DNA of 64,000 nt. Source: an unidentified eubacterium SCB49 (GTDB lineage: Bacteria > Bacteroidota > Bacteroidia > Flavobacteriales > Flavobacteriaceae). The stretch's first letter is position 1. Each line of letters starts with the position of its first letter. The notes beneath the pieces are model-generated. The model saw only the letters and a list, made by a program, of their open reading frames with translations. It was not told where the DNA came from and searched no databases. Positions 28,167 through 36,483 of this stretch are shown here, in pieces. Where the stretch lies: the NCBI GenBank assembly GCA_000170815.1, contig ABCO01000003.1:124001-188000 (forward strand), in the 5' to 3' direction. The position numbers were made by a program, and so were the translations under genes.

Positions 28167-28189
28167 GCTATTTTTTATATACATTGTTA
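28167..28189 (-). repeat. Spacer boundary motif, copy 1
   Basis: A 23-bp sequence (gene-sense TAACAATGTATAT then AAAAAATAGC) is identical to 52350-52372. Variants occur at 26166-26187 and 39089-39111. Here it lies 114 bp from the nearest upstream stop codon, so a cassette may have been lost or decayed. Confidence 0.7.
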
Positions 28190-28302
28190 AGTACCGTTTA
28201 TTAGCCATTAATTTACCACTAACTTTTAGCAAGTATAGGTGTGAATTCACTTCTTTCCAGGTATAATAGTGTCTAAAATTGAAACAAAGAGTTGATTTTA
28301 AC

Positions 28303-28695
28303 TCAAATCTTAGTTGTTGGTGTTTTAATATTTAGCAACAATGTTTTTATAATAATTAAACTTGTGAAAATAGATAATGAAATAAAACACATAGGTATTC
28401 CTGTTGCCGTTTTTGGGCATTGTACAATTTCTAATAGTTGCGTTATTGTGCCATATAAAGCAATAGAAAAAGCAAGCCCTGTTCCTATAAAATAGATAAC
28501 GTTGTTCCATTTTAAAAGATGACCAAGTAAAGGAATTATAAAACAAACCATTATAATATAGCAAGCTGGTATATTAAGTATTTTGGGACAGATAGAATTA
28601 TTCACAAATTCATTGTAAACTAAACTACTTGCACCCAAAATACTTAAAACAAAAAGGAGTATTAAAGCACTATTTAATACTTTTTTGAATCTCAT
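28303..28695 (-). CDS. Four-helix membrane protein, third gene of CRTAC1 operon
   Basis: 130 residues with four hydrophobic segments (ALILLFVLSILGASSL, CYIIMVCFIIPLLGHLL, VIYFIGTGLAFSIALYG, MCFISLSIFTSLIIIK) and four Cys residues, two in the loop-facing pairs SICPKILNIPAC and VQCPKTATGIPMC. The paired Cys-Pro motifs suggest disulfides or metal binding, but I do not recognise the family. The ATG overlaps the upstream stop as TAATG, so translation is coupled to the CRTAC1 gene. Confidence 0.65.
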   Translation of the reverse strand: MRFKKVLNSALILLFVLSILGASSLVYNEFVNNSICPKILNIPACYIIMVCFIIPLLGHLLKWNNVIYFIGTGLAFSIALYGTITQLLEIVQCPKTATGIPMCFISLSIFTSLIIIKTLLLNIKTPTTKI

Positions 28696-30338
28696 TATTC
28701 TTTAGTTAATTCCGTTGTTATAGTGTCTGAAATTGAAACTTTAGGAATCGTTAAAAGTGAATTTATTTTAGGGTTTTGAAATGTATATTCTTTTCCGCTA
28801 ATATATTTTACAAAAACACTTTTTACATTGTCTTTGCCTAAACCAAAATGTAAAGTAGCAGATTGATCACTGGTTAAGCCTTCTCCAACGATAAAATCTT
28901 CTGTTATTTTTTTATTACCCGTTGTTATGACTTCTACTTTCGCACCTAAATTTTCAGCATTATCATCTAATTTAACTTTGATAAAATTATTTTCTCCCCC
29001 ATCATTGATATAGGCTAAAGCAGGTGTTCCTAAATTTACCCAAACGAGGTCTAAATACCCATCTTTATTAAAATCACTTACTAGCGGAGTTATGGCATAA
29101 TTAGGATTTACGACACCACTTTTTTCTTCAGTAGCAACAAAAGTGTGATCTTCCTTTTGTGTTAAAAACCTACCTGGTAATTTAAATACTTTATGCGGTG
29201 GAAAATCAATGTAATTTTCTGCTACAATCAAATCCTGTAAACCGTCATTATTCATATCGGCAAATGTTGCTCCCCAAGAAAACTCAAAATCTTTAGTTTG
29301 TGTTTTTTCTGATACATCTTCAAACACAAAGTTTCCTTTATTCTCAAAAAATATCCAATTAGAATTAAAGAGACTTTTGTCTTCAATATTTCCACTTGCT
29401 ACAAAATGTGGTACTGTAGTTCCTGTATTAGAAAACATAAAATCTACTAAACCATCATTATTATAATCACCCACAGCTATACCCATCGGATAAGCGTATT
29501 TATCGGTTGATGGGTTTACTTTCTTTTCAAAAGTGCCATCACCTTTGTTCTTGTAGGTTCTAATTTCACCGGTATCATAAGCAATTATTAAATCTAACCA
29601 GGTATCGTTATCAATATCAATTAGAATACCCATAAACGTATTATGGATGTATTCTAAACCGGCTTCAATAGTTGTGTTTTTAAAGATATTATCCCCATTA
29701 TTGATCAGTAAAAGACTTTGAGGGCCATAATTTTTACTGAAATTATTCTGCCCAACCATTTGCTTTTTTCTAATGTAATTAGCCACAAAAATATCTGTAA
29801 AACCATCTTTATTCACATCACCTAAAGTTAAACCCAATGGTGTTGCGTTGTCTGCCAAATCATATTCTATTTTTTTTGGCGTAAACTTCCCGTTGTAATT
29901 GTAGTAAATTACAATGCCATCTTCTCTTGAAAGAATTAAATCAGTAAAGCCATTGTTGTCAAAATCAGTTGAAGCACCACTTAAAGTTGTACTATTTTCT
30001 TTTTTAGGAAGCCCTACATTTTCTGATATGGAAACAAATTTTCCGTCTTTATAACTAAAAATTTCATCTTGCTGATTGAATCCTCCTCCTAAAAATAATT
30101 CATCAACACCGTCATTATCAATATCTATTAATACAGATGCGGTAACAGGTAAAGATTCTGTTCCATTAAATTGATGGGTAAAATCAATAGGGATTTCCTT
30201 GAACGTAGGAATTATGTTATCTGAGATTGTATTGTCGTAAGGGTTATTTCTATTTGTACTAAACTTAACGGCTACAATAAGTACTAATACTATAATTAGC
30301 GTTAAAATGATTCCTAAAATTCTTTTTATTATTTTCAT
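28695..30338 (-). CDS. CRTAC1 / FG-GAP repeat protein with ASPIC-UnbV domain
   Basis: 547 residues. There is an N-terminal membrane anchor or signal (IILTLIIVLVLIVAVKFS). Repeated FG-GAP/VCBS-like Asp-rich loops span about 60-420, for example DIDNDGVDELFLGGG, DFDNNGFTDLILS, DVNKDGFTDIFVANY and DYNNDGLVDFMFS. These form a calcium-binding beta-propeller. The C-terminal ASPIC/UnbV module is at about 450-535 (GAKVEVITTGNKKITEDF, GLGKDNVKSVFVKY). It is extracytoplasmic. It overlaps the upstream DUF6796-like gene by 4 nt (ATGA) and the downstream gene by 1 nt, so the three form a tight operon. Confidence 0.88.
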   Translation of the reverse strand: MKIIKRILGIILTLIIVLVLIVAVKFSTNRNNPYDNTISDNIIPTFKEIPIDFTHQFNGTESLPVTASVLIDIDNDGVDELFLGGGFNQQDEIFSYKDGKFVSISENVGLPKKENSTTLSGASTDFDNNGFTDLILSREDGIVIYYNYNGKFTPKKIEYDLADNATPLGLTLGDVNKDGFTDIFVANYIRKKQMVGQNNFSKNYGPQSLLLINNGDNIFKNTTIEAGLEYIHNTFMGILIDIDNDTWLDLIIAYDTGEIRTYKNKGDGTFEKKVNPSTDKYAYPMGIAVGDYNNDGLVDFMFSNTGTTVPHFVASGNIEDKSLFNSNWIFFENKGNFVFEDVSEKTQTKDFEFSWGATFADMNNDGLQDLIVAENYIDFPPHKVFKLPGRFLTQKEDHTFVATEEKSGVVNPNYAITPLVSDFNKDGYLDLVWVNLGTPALAYINDGGENNFIKVKLDDNAENLGAKVEVITTGNKKITEDFIVGEGLTSDQSATLHFGLGKDNVKSVFVKYISGKEYTFQNPKINSLLTIPKVSISDTITTELTKE

Positions 30339-30994
30339 AGTGATGATTGGTTAATTTTTTTGAGTTGATATAATGATAAACTAAACACAATAAAATGAAC
30401 AACATTCATTGCAATTGGTGCTATGTATTTTCCTGTTTGAGGTGAGATAAAGTAGATTACAAATACAGCTATTAATAGAGTTATAGGATTAAAAACAGCC
30501 ATCCATTTTTTATAATACGTTCCTCCTTTTAATATGGTAACACTAAAAAACACCGAAAGTAAAAGAATGATTACTCTTAAAATTTGAACAAGTGATTCAC
30601 TAATTAAGGTATAATTGTCTAATATTTTCTGATATACAGTAGCGTCAATATCATTTTGAAGCTGAACTATTGTTCCTAAAAAAGCTCTAGAAGTAATCCA
30701 AAAACCACCAATAGTAAAAGCCAAAACACCTAAGCCAAAAACGGTAGCAGCTAACTTTTCGTTCCCCTTTTCTAACATTTTATAAATATGGTAATACCCT
30801 AAAAAATAAAAGGGAACACCAAATACAGCTAAAAAATGACCTGTTATTAAACTGTTTTTTGAAACGAATTGAAAAAATTGATAATTATCTGCATTTCCAA
30901 TAATCTGAGGGCTGTAATGAAGTAGAAATTCTCCAGCTCCAACAAGAATACTAGCCAATAAACCAAGAATTCCTGTTATAAATATTTTATTCAT
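30335..30994 (-). CDS. DUF6796-like membrane protein
   Basis: 219 residues with six or so TM helices (LLASILVGAGEFLLHY, GHFLAVFGVPFYFLGYYHIY, VFGLGVLAFTIGGFWI, LRVIILLLSVFFSVTIL, NPITLLIAVFVIYFI, NVVHFIVFSLSLYQL). The GEFLLHY and GVPFYFLGYYH motifs resemble the family I know as DUF6796; the function is unknown. It is the first gene of the operon with the CRTAC1 protein, overlapping it by 4 nt. Confidence 0.7.
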   Translation of the reverse strand: MNKIFITGILGLLASILVGAGEFLLHYSPQIIGNADNYQFFQFVSKNSLITGHFLAVFGVPFYFLGYYHIYKMLEKGNEKLAATVFGLGVLAFTIGGFWITSRAFLGTIVQLQNDIDATVYQKILDNYTLISESLVQILRVIILLLSVFFSVTILKGGTYYKKWMAVFNPITLLIAVFVIYFISPQTGKYIAPIAMNVVHFIVFSLSLYQLKKINQSSL

Positions 30995-31310
30995 TCGATT
31001 TTTGTTGTTTAACTCTAATTTTTATTTAATACAATGGTTTGTCGTGAGGACTGTTAAAAAATGACAAAATATATTTCATTAAGGATTAAAGCTTATTTTG
31101 GGTTTTGTTTTTATGACTCCCAACGTGCTTAAAACACAGGATTAATTAGCTAGAAAAACAAATATCATTAATCGAGAATCGTATAAAATATATTTTATTA
31201 GCGGATGGTGCTATGCAGAAAAACTATATTTTTTTACAAATCTTAAAGAAATAGGTTTAGTGACTACACGCCAAATGACTTAGCATACAGCACAATAGTG
31301 AATTATGACA
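30995..31310. other. Intergenic region, 316 bp
   Basis: AT-rich. The end next to the TPR gene (about 31250-31305) looks like the boundary sequence of the accessory spacers (TGACTACACGCC, CATACAGCACAATAG). No ORF or RNA gene was recognised. The promoter of the DUF6796 operon should lie at its left end. Confidence 0.45.
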
Positions 31311-31952
31311 CTATGATTTTTTTAATTCAGCAACTTTTTTCGTTAAATATTCAATGTCTTTGTAATATCTAAGCGCATTAAGATTTTTCATATTTTCAAT
31401 TTCCAATTGGTAATATTTTATTGCATTTGGAATATCGTTTTTCATTTCATAAACCATTGCCATATCAACAATATAATCCGAATTCACTTCGGCAGCTTTT
31501 TTCAATTCAATGATGGCTTCATCATACCTTCCCAATTCGGCTAAAGCCCAACCAGAATAACCTAGAGCTCTTGGAAATTCACGTCCATTCTTGTCCATTG
31601 ACTTTTTAAATTGAATGTTGGCTGTTTCAAAAGAATCTATTTTATAATAAGCCACACCTTTTTGTAGTTCTAAAAAATACTCTTTTGGATATTTTGAAAT
31701 TACTTTGTCTATGTAATTAATTGCAGCTTTAGGATTCGCTTCTAAAAGACTATCTATTTTAGGTTGGTAATATTCATCGTAATGCTGTTGGGCAACATAT
31801 TCTTCATAGGAAATATCAGATTGTTCGTATCGATCGTTTATCTGCTGCAATTCATTAAGTCCCCAGATATTCACTCCTACTGAAGCAATATAATTTATCA
31901 CAAATCCGATTAGGAATATTACAGAGATTATATAAACGTATTTTATTTTCAA
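31311..31952 (-). CDS. TPR protein, membrane-anchored
   Basis: 213 residues. One N-terminal TM helix (YVYIISVIFLIGFVINYIA), then about four tetratricopeptide repeats from residue ~75, for example YFLELQKGVAYYKIDSFE, ALGYSGWALAELGRYDEA and MAMVYEMKNDIPNAIKYY. It is probably a periplasmic scaffold. It is divergent from the TPR-kinase locus across 322 bp, but its repeats are not closely similar to those of the kinase. No partner can be named. Confidence 0.75.
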   Translation of the reverse strand: MKIKYVYIISVIFLIGFVINYIASVGVNIWGLNELQQINDRYEQSDISYEEYVAQQHYDEYYQPKIDSLLEANPKAAINYIDKVISKYPKEYFLELQKGVAYYKIDSFETANIQFKKSMDKNGREFPRALGYSGWALAELGRYDEAIIELKKAAEVNSDYIVDMAMVYEMKNDIPNAIKYYQLEIENMKNLNALRYYKDIEYLTKKVAELKKS

Positions 31953-32226
31953 AATGAGTTACAAGTATTATTTATTCGGTTGTTGTGTATCGTATTTTTA
32001 ATTCTCTTAACAGGTTGGTTTGCAAATATTCTATAGATGCGTTTTAAAACAAAGATGTAATTTTTTCAGAAGTAAATTCTAGTACAAGTGGATTTTAATT
32101 TGAATAAAAAAACGGTTATGTAATGCATAAATTTAAAACTGTCAAGGCCTATTTGGATATATACCTATGTTTTATAAATATAAGGTCTAATTACTCATTT
32201 TTAAAAAGTTCTTGTAAAAAAAATAT
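31953..32226. other. Intergenic region before the kinase operator
   Basis: This AT-rich gap lies between two divergent genes. It must hold the promoter of the TPR gene (minus). I see no ORF, repeat or hairpin that I would call. Confidence 0.5.
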
Positions 32227-32240
32227 CCCTGTTTACGGGG
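32227..32240 (+). promoter_or_regulatory. Putative response-regulator operator at the kinase promoter
   Basis: CCCTGTTTACGGGG, an imperfect palindrome (CCCTG-N4-CGGGG). Its last G lies 24 nt before the first T of the -7 element. The same 14-bp layout recurs at 35224-35237 and 35248-35261 in front of the downstream operon. The position overlaps the expected -33 region. Confidence 0.6.
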
Positions 32241-32263
32241 GTGAATATAAGTAGAGCAATTCC

Positions 32264-32271
32264 TACATTTG
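32264..32271 (+). promoter_or_regulatory. -7 element of the TPR kinase gene, leaderless
   Basis: TACATTTG, followed by CGA and the ATG at 32275. If the element is centred at -7 as in Bacteroides, transcription would start at the A of the ATG. Confidence 0.5.
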
Positions 32272-32274
32272 CGA

Positions 32275-34371
32275 ATGTTTTTTAAGCCTCGATATTATTT
32301 TTGTTTTCTTTTACTATGCTACGCTACCATTGGTCTGGCACAAACAACAACACCTACAATAGAAAGTGAAGAAAAAAAAGTAGATGAGCTTTTTTATTAT
32401 TTTAATAATGGTTTTGAAAAAAAAGCCTACAAAGAAGCCCATCATTTATTAGGTACTTTTAAATCTGATAAGGCGATAACAAATACAAATTTATTATTGG
32501 CATACTACCATAATAAATACGTAGCGATGGATTCTTCTATTTATTATACCCAGAAAGCGCTTAAAAGTAAAAAAAACATTGAAGACTCTTTGGGGGTAAG
32601 ATTAACCATATTGTCTTATCAATTATTGGCATTAAATAACAAAAACAAAGGCTTATACAATGAAAGTAAAAAGTGGCATATAAAAGGAGCAGAACTAAGT
32701 GAAAAACATAATGAAACAAACTTGTATTACACCCATTTACACGGATTAGCAAGTACATATGTTACATTAGGTAAAACTGAAGAAGCCTTAGCTCTTTTTG
32801 ATAAATGTATTAAATACTCTAATGATGAAGAACTTATTTTAGGAAGTTACATCAATTTAGGTTCTATCTATTCTTCGCTTTCTAAATATGAAAAGTCTAA
32901 TGCCTATTTACAGAAAGCAAAAGATATTTGTGAGAAGGACACCCATAGAAAACAAGCTTTGGTTAATGTTATTATTAATATAGGAGATAATTATCTAGGC
33001 AAAGGAGATACAGATAATGCACTAACCTCCTACTATGAAGCAAAAAAAATAAGTAATGACAATAGATCTTATAATTTAGAACTTATTATTTTAGGTAAAA
33101 TTGGAAATGTATTATATAATGATAAACAAGATCACGAAGCACTTTTAATTTTTTCTAATACTTTAATAAAAGCCATCAATCTAGGGAATTTAGATATTGA
33201 GATGAACAGTTATCTAATGTTAGAAAAACTCTCTGTTAGAAAAGGTGATTATCGCAGCGCTTACAGCTATGGAAAACACTATTCTAAGATAAAAGATTCG
33301 ATAGAAAACTCTCAAGCTGCAAAAGAAATTAATAATTTAGAAGTTAAATTTGAAACACTTGAAAAAGAAAAAACAATTAAATTATTAAAAATTGAAAATC
33401 TTAATAATACTTTAAATATAAAGAACAAAGATGTAGAAATAGAAAAATATAAACTCCAAAAAGCTATAATTGCAAAACAAAATGAAAATCAGGTTTTACA
33501 ATTACAAAATGGTGTTGAAAAGCGTAAAAATGAAATTGCATTACTTAAAGAAAAAGAAGCTTTAAAAGCTTTAGAGTTAGATAGAGAAAAGACCATTAAA
33601 TACATTGTTCTTGTTGCTTTTTTCATATTACTAGTCCCTATTATTGGACTTCTAATCATTTATTATCAAAAATTACAAGCACAAGGTTTACTTAATCTTA
33701 AAGAAAAAGAGATTAATGAGCAACAAGTTATTTCATTAAAAAAAGATCAAGAATTAAAATTAATCAAAGCCGCTGTTAGAGGTCAAGACCAAGAGCGAAA
33801 AAAGATAGCTCAAGAAATGCACGATAGTGTTGGGGGTAATTTGGCAGCAATAAAACTACAGTTTAGCCAGCTATCTAAACATCCAGACAAACTAAAGTTA
33901 ATATATAGCCAGCTAGATGACACCTATGAGCAAGTAAGGAGTATATCACACAATTTACTACCTAAAAAGATTAGAGAAAATGAATTTGTATTTTTAATCA
34001 AAGAATACATACAAACCGTAAAAGAAGCTAGTGAGTTAAATATAAATGTGTCTTTTTATGATGAAGAAAAAATCAATGCTCTAAATAAAATTTTACAAAA
34101 CGAATTGTTTTCCATTTTTCAAGAGCTTACGACAAACACGCTTAAGTATGCAAAAGCAAATACTATAGATATCCAGTTAGATCTTTTAAACGATAGCCTC
34201 TTTTTTGTATATGAAGATGATGGTGTCGGGTTTGATTTATCAATGACTAGGTTAGGTATAGGCTTGACTAACATAAAGAATAGAATCGAAACATATAACG
34301 GTAAATTAAATATTGATTCTAAACACAACAGAGGTACTAACATTCATATTGAAATACCATTAAAAGCATAA
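32275..34371 (+). CDS. TPR-containing sensor histidine kinase (HisKA_3 / HPK7-like)
   Basis: 698 residues from the ATG at 32275; an in-frame TTG six nt earlier is less likely because it lies inside the -7 element. Signal peptide FFKPRYYFCFLLLCYATIGL, six or more TPRs at about 40-340 in the periplasm, a coiled coil at about 345-435, one TM helix at about 440-462 (YIVLVAFFILLVPIIGLLII), and HisKA_3 with His516 in QEMHDSVGGNLAAIKL. The HATPase has ELTTNTLKYAKA, DDGVGFD and GIGLTNIKNRIE. It phosphorylates the LuxR-type regulator encoded 4 bp downstream. Confidence 0.93.
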   Translation: MFFKPRYYFCFLLLCYATIGLAQTTTPTIESEEKKVDELFYYFNNGFEKKAYKEAHHLLGTFKSDKAITNTNLLLAYYHNKYVAMDSSIYYTQKALKSKKNIEDSLGVRLTILSYQLLALNNKNKGLYNESKKWHIKGAELSEKHNETNLYYTHLHGLASTYVTLGKTEEALALFDKCIKYSNDEELILGSYINLGSIYSSLSKYEKSNAYLQKAKDICEKDTHRKQALVNVIINIGDNYLGKGDTDNALTSYYEAKKISNDNRSYNLELIILGKIGNVLYNDKQDHEALLIFSNTLIKAINLGNLDIEMNSYLMLEKLSVRKGDYRSAYSYGKHYSKIKDSIENSQAAKEINNLEVKFETLEKEKTIKLLKIENLNNTLNIKNKDVEIEKYKLQKAIIAKQNENQVLQLQNGVEKRKNEIALLKEKEALKALELDREKTIKYIVLVAFFILLVPIIGLLIIYYQKLQAQGLLNLKEKEINEQQVISLKKDQELKLIKAAVRGQDQERKKIAQEMHDSVGGNLAAIKLQFSQLSKHPDKLKLIYSQLDDTYEQVRSISHNLLPKKIRENEFVFLIKEYIQTVKEASELNINVSFYDEEKINALNKILQNELFSIFQELTTNTLKYAKANTIDIQLDLLNDSLFFVYEDDGVGFDLSMTRLGIGLTNIKNRIETYNGKLNIDSKHNRGTNIHIEIPLKA

Positions 34372-34375
34372 ACCT

Positions 34376-35020
34376 ATGAAGCATAACCTTATTATAGCAG
34401 ACGATCATAAAATGTTTTTAGATGGATTATTGAGTATTCTTAAAACAGAAAGCAATTACAATATTCTATTTACAGCAAAGCATGGAGGTCATGTTCAAAA
34501 ATACATTTCGGTAAATACGAATGAAAAGATTGACCTTGTTATTACAGACGTTACGATGCCAGAAGTAGATGGTATCGCCTTAAATAAATGGATAAAGAAA
34601 ACAGATCTAAATATTAAAACACTGGTGGTTAGTATGCACAATTCACCAAAAATTATTGACGATCTCATAGAAAGCAATGTGGATGGTTATCTTCAGAAAA
34701 ATGCACAAAAAGAAGAATTCTTAAAAGCCATCGAAACTATTTTGGGAGGTGAAAAATATTTCTCTAAAGAAATTAAAGATATCTATCTTAAAAACAAATT
34801 TGAAAAGAATAAAGAAAAGGAGATTAAACTCACAAAAAGAGAAGTTGAAGTCATTTCGCTTATTGCTGAAGAGTTTACTACGCAAGAAATCGCAGATCAG
34901 TTATTTTTAAGCAAGCATACTATAGAAAGTTACAGAAAAAACCTGATAACTAAACTTAATGTAAGAAACCTTGCAGGTCTTACTAAATACGCCATAAAAA
35001 AAGGATATGTGTCTTCTTAG
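34376..35020 (+). CDS. LuxR/NarL-family response regulator
   Basis: 214 residues. Receiver at 1-125 with acidic residues Asp9/Asp10 and phospho-acceptor Asp58 in LVITDVTMPEVDG, Ser/Lys switch residues in VVSMHN and YLQKNA. GerE-type helix-turn-helix at about 148-210 (LTKREVEVISLIAEEFTTQE, then LSKHTIESYRKNLITKL). It starts 4 bp after the kinase, so it is co-transcribed, and is followed by a hairpin terminator. It most likely binds the CCCTG-N4-C[AG]GGG sites at its own operon promoter and at the next one. Confidence 0.94.
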   Translation: MKHNLIIADDHKMFLDGLLSILKTESNYNILFTAKHGGHVQKYISVNTNEKIDLVITDVTMPEVDGIALNKWIKKTDLNIKTLVVSMHNSPKIIDDLIESNVDGYLQKNAQKEEFLKAIETILGGEKYFSKEIKDIYLKNKFEKNKEKEIKLTKREVEVISLIAEEFTTQEIADQLFLSKHTIESYRKNLITKLNVRNLAGLTKYAIKKGYVSS

Positions 35021-35048
35021 CACACCCTAAATATATTCCATAATCTAC

Positions 35049-35083
35049 AAGAGTTCTATTTTTAATAGCGCTCTTTTTTTTTG
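35049..35083 (+). terminator. Terminator of the kinase/regulator operon
   Basis: Stem AAGAG-tt-CTATT / AATAG-cg-CTCTT with a 2x2 internal mismatch, followed by eight or more T residues. Confidence 0.8.
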
Positions 35084-35223
35084 CTTGACTTTTAAAATCA
35101 AGGCTTTATGTGCGCTAACAAAAAAACACCTTTTATACTTTTTTTATCTGTGGTTTTATATTTCAAAAAACAGTACAACAACTACTCATAAACAGCTGTT
35201 AATCAAACCAAAACAACTTACCC

Positions 35224-35237
35224 CCCTGTTTTCAGGG
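35224..35237 (+). promoter_or_regulatory. Putative operator, distal copy (perfect palindrome)
   Basis: CCCTGTTTTCAGGG, a perfect 5-bp inverted repeat with a 4-nt spacer. It starts 24 bp upstream of the proximal site at 35248, close to two helical turns, so regulators at both sites would lie on nearly the same DNA face. Confidence 0.6.
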
Positions 35238-35247
35238 TATTCATTTT

Positions 35248-35261
35248 CACTAAAAACGGGG
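35248..35261 (+). promoter_or_regulatory. Putative operator, proximal copy
   Basis: CACTAAAAACGGGG. It shares the ACGGGG half-site with the kinase operator (9 of 14 positions identical) and lies at exactly the same distance, 24 nt, from the -7 element. Confidence 0.5.
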
Positions 35262-35284
35262 TTAAAATAAGGAGACTTCCGCTC

Positions 35285-35292
35285 TAAATTTG
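35285..35292 (+). promoter_or_regulatory. -7 element of the LipL32 operon
   Basis: TAAATTTG is a perfect TAnnTTTG match. The -33 position has no TTTG and is occupied by the end of the proximal operator, as expected for an activator-dependent promoter. Confidence 0.55.
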
Positions 35293-35387
35293 CACAAGAG
35301 AATGGGAAACATATTAAAAGAATAACCTAAAAACAAACCGTGTTTTCATTCTAAAAAAACAATTTTTTAATCAATAAAAACAAAATT

Positions 35388-35807
35388 ATGACTTTCGGAA
35401 TTACACTTATTTTATTAAGCATTATCGCAGTACCATCTTTATTATTATCAAAGAAACCTAATGCAAAAGAACTCTTAGAAAAAATTGAACCTTATCAAGG
35501 TTGGATTGGACTTATTTTTTGTTTCTACGGTGTTTGGGGTATTATTTTTTCTATTCTAAACTTAGGTTGGCTTACAACATTCCCTATTTGGTGGGTAACA
35601 TTATTAGCTGGAAGTATTGTAGAGGCTGTACTAGGGTTTATGTTAGGATTTAGTCTGATTAATAAATATGTACTATCTAAAAATGAAGCTGCTAAAGAAA
35701 AAGCAATAGTGCTTAGAGAGAAATTAGCCCCTATACAAGGAAAGTTAGGTATCGTAGGGCTATTTGTGGGTGCCTGGATGATTGTAGCTTCTATCCTATT
35801 CTTTTAA
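35388..35807 (+). CDS. Membrane protein with internal duplication
   Basis: 139 residues with four hydrophobic segments. Two halves share a repeat: [20 protein letters not shown] at about 29-48 (continuing to SIL) and [20 protein letters not shown] at about 105-124 (continuing to SIL). Each pairs an amphipathic EK-x-x-P-x-QG stretch with a G-x-W-x-I helix. This suggests a duplicated two-helix unit with inverted or parallel topology. I do not recognise the family. It is first in the operon with the SIMPL-like and LipL32-like genes. Confidence 0.7.
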   Translation: MTFGITLILLSIIAVPSLLLSKKPNAKELLEKIEPYQGWIGLIFCFYGVWGIIFSILNLGWLTTFPIWWVTLLAGSIVEAVLGFMLGFSLINKYVLSKNEAAKEKAIVLREKLAPIQGKLGIVGLFVGAWMIVASILFF

Positions 35808-35829
35808 AAAACTTAAAAACAAAATAATT

Positions 35830-36447
35830 ATGAAAAAAATAATTTTTTTGATGGCAGTGTTATTCGCCTTGCCATCAATAGCTCAAGAGCACGTAAATAC
35901 GATCACCGTAGTTGGTGAAACTGAAAAAGAAGTTGAAGACAGTAGCTATACTATTTTAATCTCTTTACAACAAATAATGGTCTATGAAGGACAAGGAGAG
36001 GTAGAAGTGTCATCTGTAGAAGAGGTCAAAAAAAACTACATTAATAAGTTAAATGAAATCGGTATTGATTTTACCAGGTTTGATAGAAACACATATTATG
36101 AGTTTGCTGCATCATATTCGCAAAACAGAGAAACACAATATTATTTCTTTAAGACATCAAATAAGGAGGATGTTAGAAAAATAGTAAACCTAAAATTAGC
36201 TGGGATTTCTATTTCAGACACAGTAATTGAAGCAAGTAAATTATCAAATGAAGAATTAGTAAGTCTTTCAAATAAAGCGATAGATAATGCTAGAGAAAAA
36301 GCAACCCTGTTAGCTAAAAAAATGAATAAGACTATTGGAGAGATTACTGCCATTATAGATCAAAATACAAGTGAACAATATGTGCAAAATTATGGTACAT
36401 CCATATCTCAAAGCCACACAGTCACGGTTTCTTTTGAATTAAAATAA
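35830..36447 (+). CDS. SIMPL (DUF541)-like secreted protein
   Basis: 205 residues. Signal peptide MKKIIFLMAVLFALPSIAQ. The mature start NTITVVGETEKEVEDSSYTI resembles the first strands of SIMPL/DUF541 proteins (VSGEGEV.v.PD.A), and the C-terminal helix KAIDNAREKATLLAKKMNKTIGEI fits the family's A...R.KA..LA...G...G.I. Periplasmic or outer-membrane facing. SIMPL proteins include the stress-linked BP26/YggE group, whose role is poorly known. It sits 22 bp after the duplicated membrane protein and 36 bp before the LipL32-like gene. Confidence 0.75.
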   Translation: MKKIIFLMAVLFALPSIAQEHVNTITVVGETEKEVEDSSYTILISLQQIMVYEGQGEVEVSSVEEVKKNYINKLNEIGIDFTRFDRNTYYEFAASYSQNRETQYYFFKTSNKEDVRKIVNLKLAGISISDTVIEASKLSNEELVSLSNKAIDNAREKATLLAKKMNKTIGEITAIIDQNTSEQYVQNYGTSISQSHTVTVSFELK

Positions 36448-36483
36448 CGAATGTCTATATATAACATAATAAAAATTAAAAAC

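Larger units (their letters stand above)
35021..35387. other. Intergenic region, 367 bp: terminator, operators and long leader
   Basis: It contains the regulator terminator, two operator-like sites, the -7 element at 35285-35292, and a leader of about 92 nt before the ATG at 35388. The leader has no recognisable riboswitch. The short open frame at 35085-35270 looks non-coding. Confidence 0.6.

Noticed and set aside
28292..28495. Plus-strand ORF of 67 residues over the four-helix membrane gene.
   Set aside because: It is the reverse complement of a well-supported minus-strand gene in an overlapping operon.
35085..35270. Small plus-strand ORF in the 35.1-35.3 kb gap.
   Set aside because: It runs across the operator region, has no homology I recognise and its composition is that of AT-rich intergenic DNA.
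36451..36483. LipL32-like gene starting at the ATG at 36451.
   Set aside because: It would place 11 polar residues before a complete signal peptide that begins at 36484.
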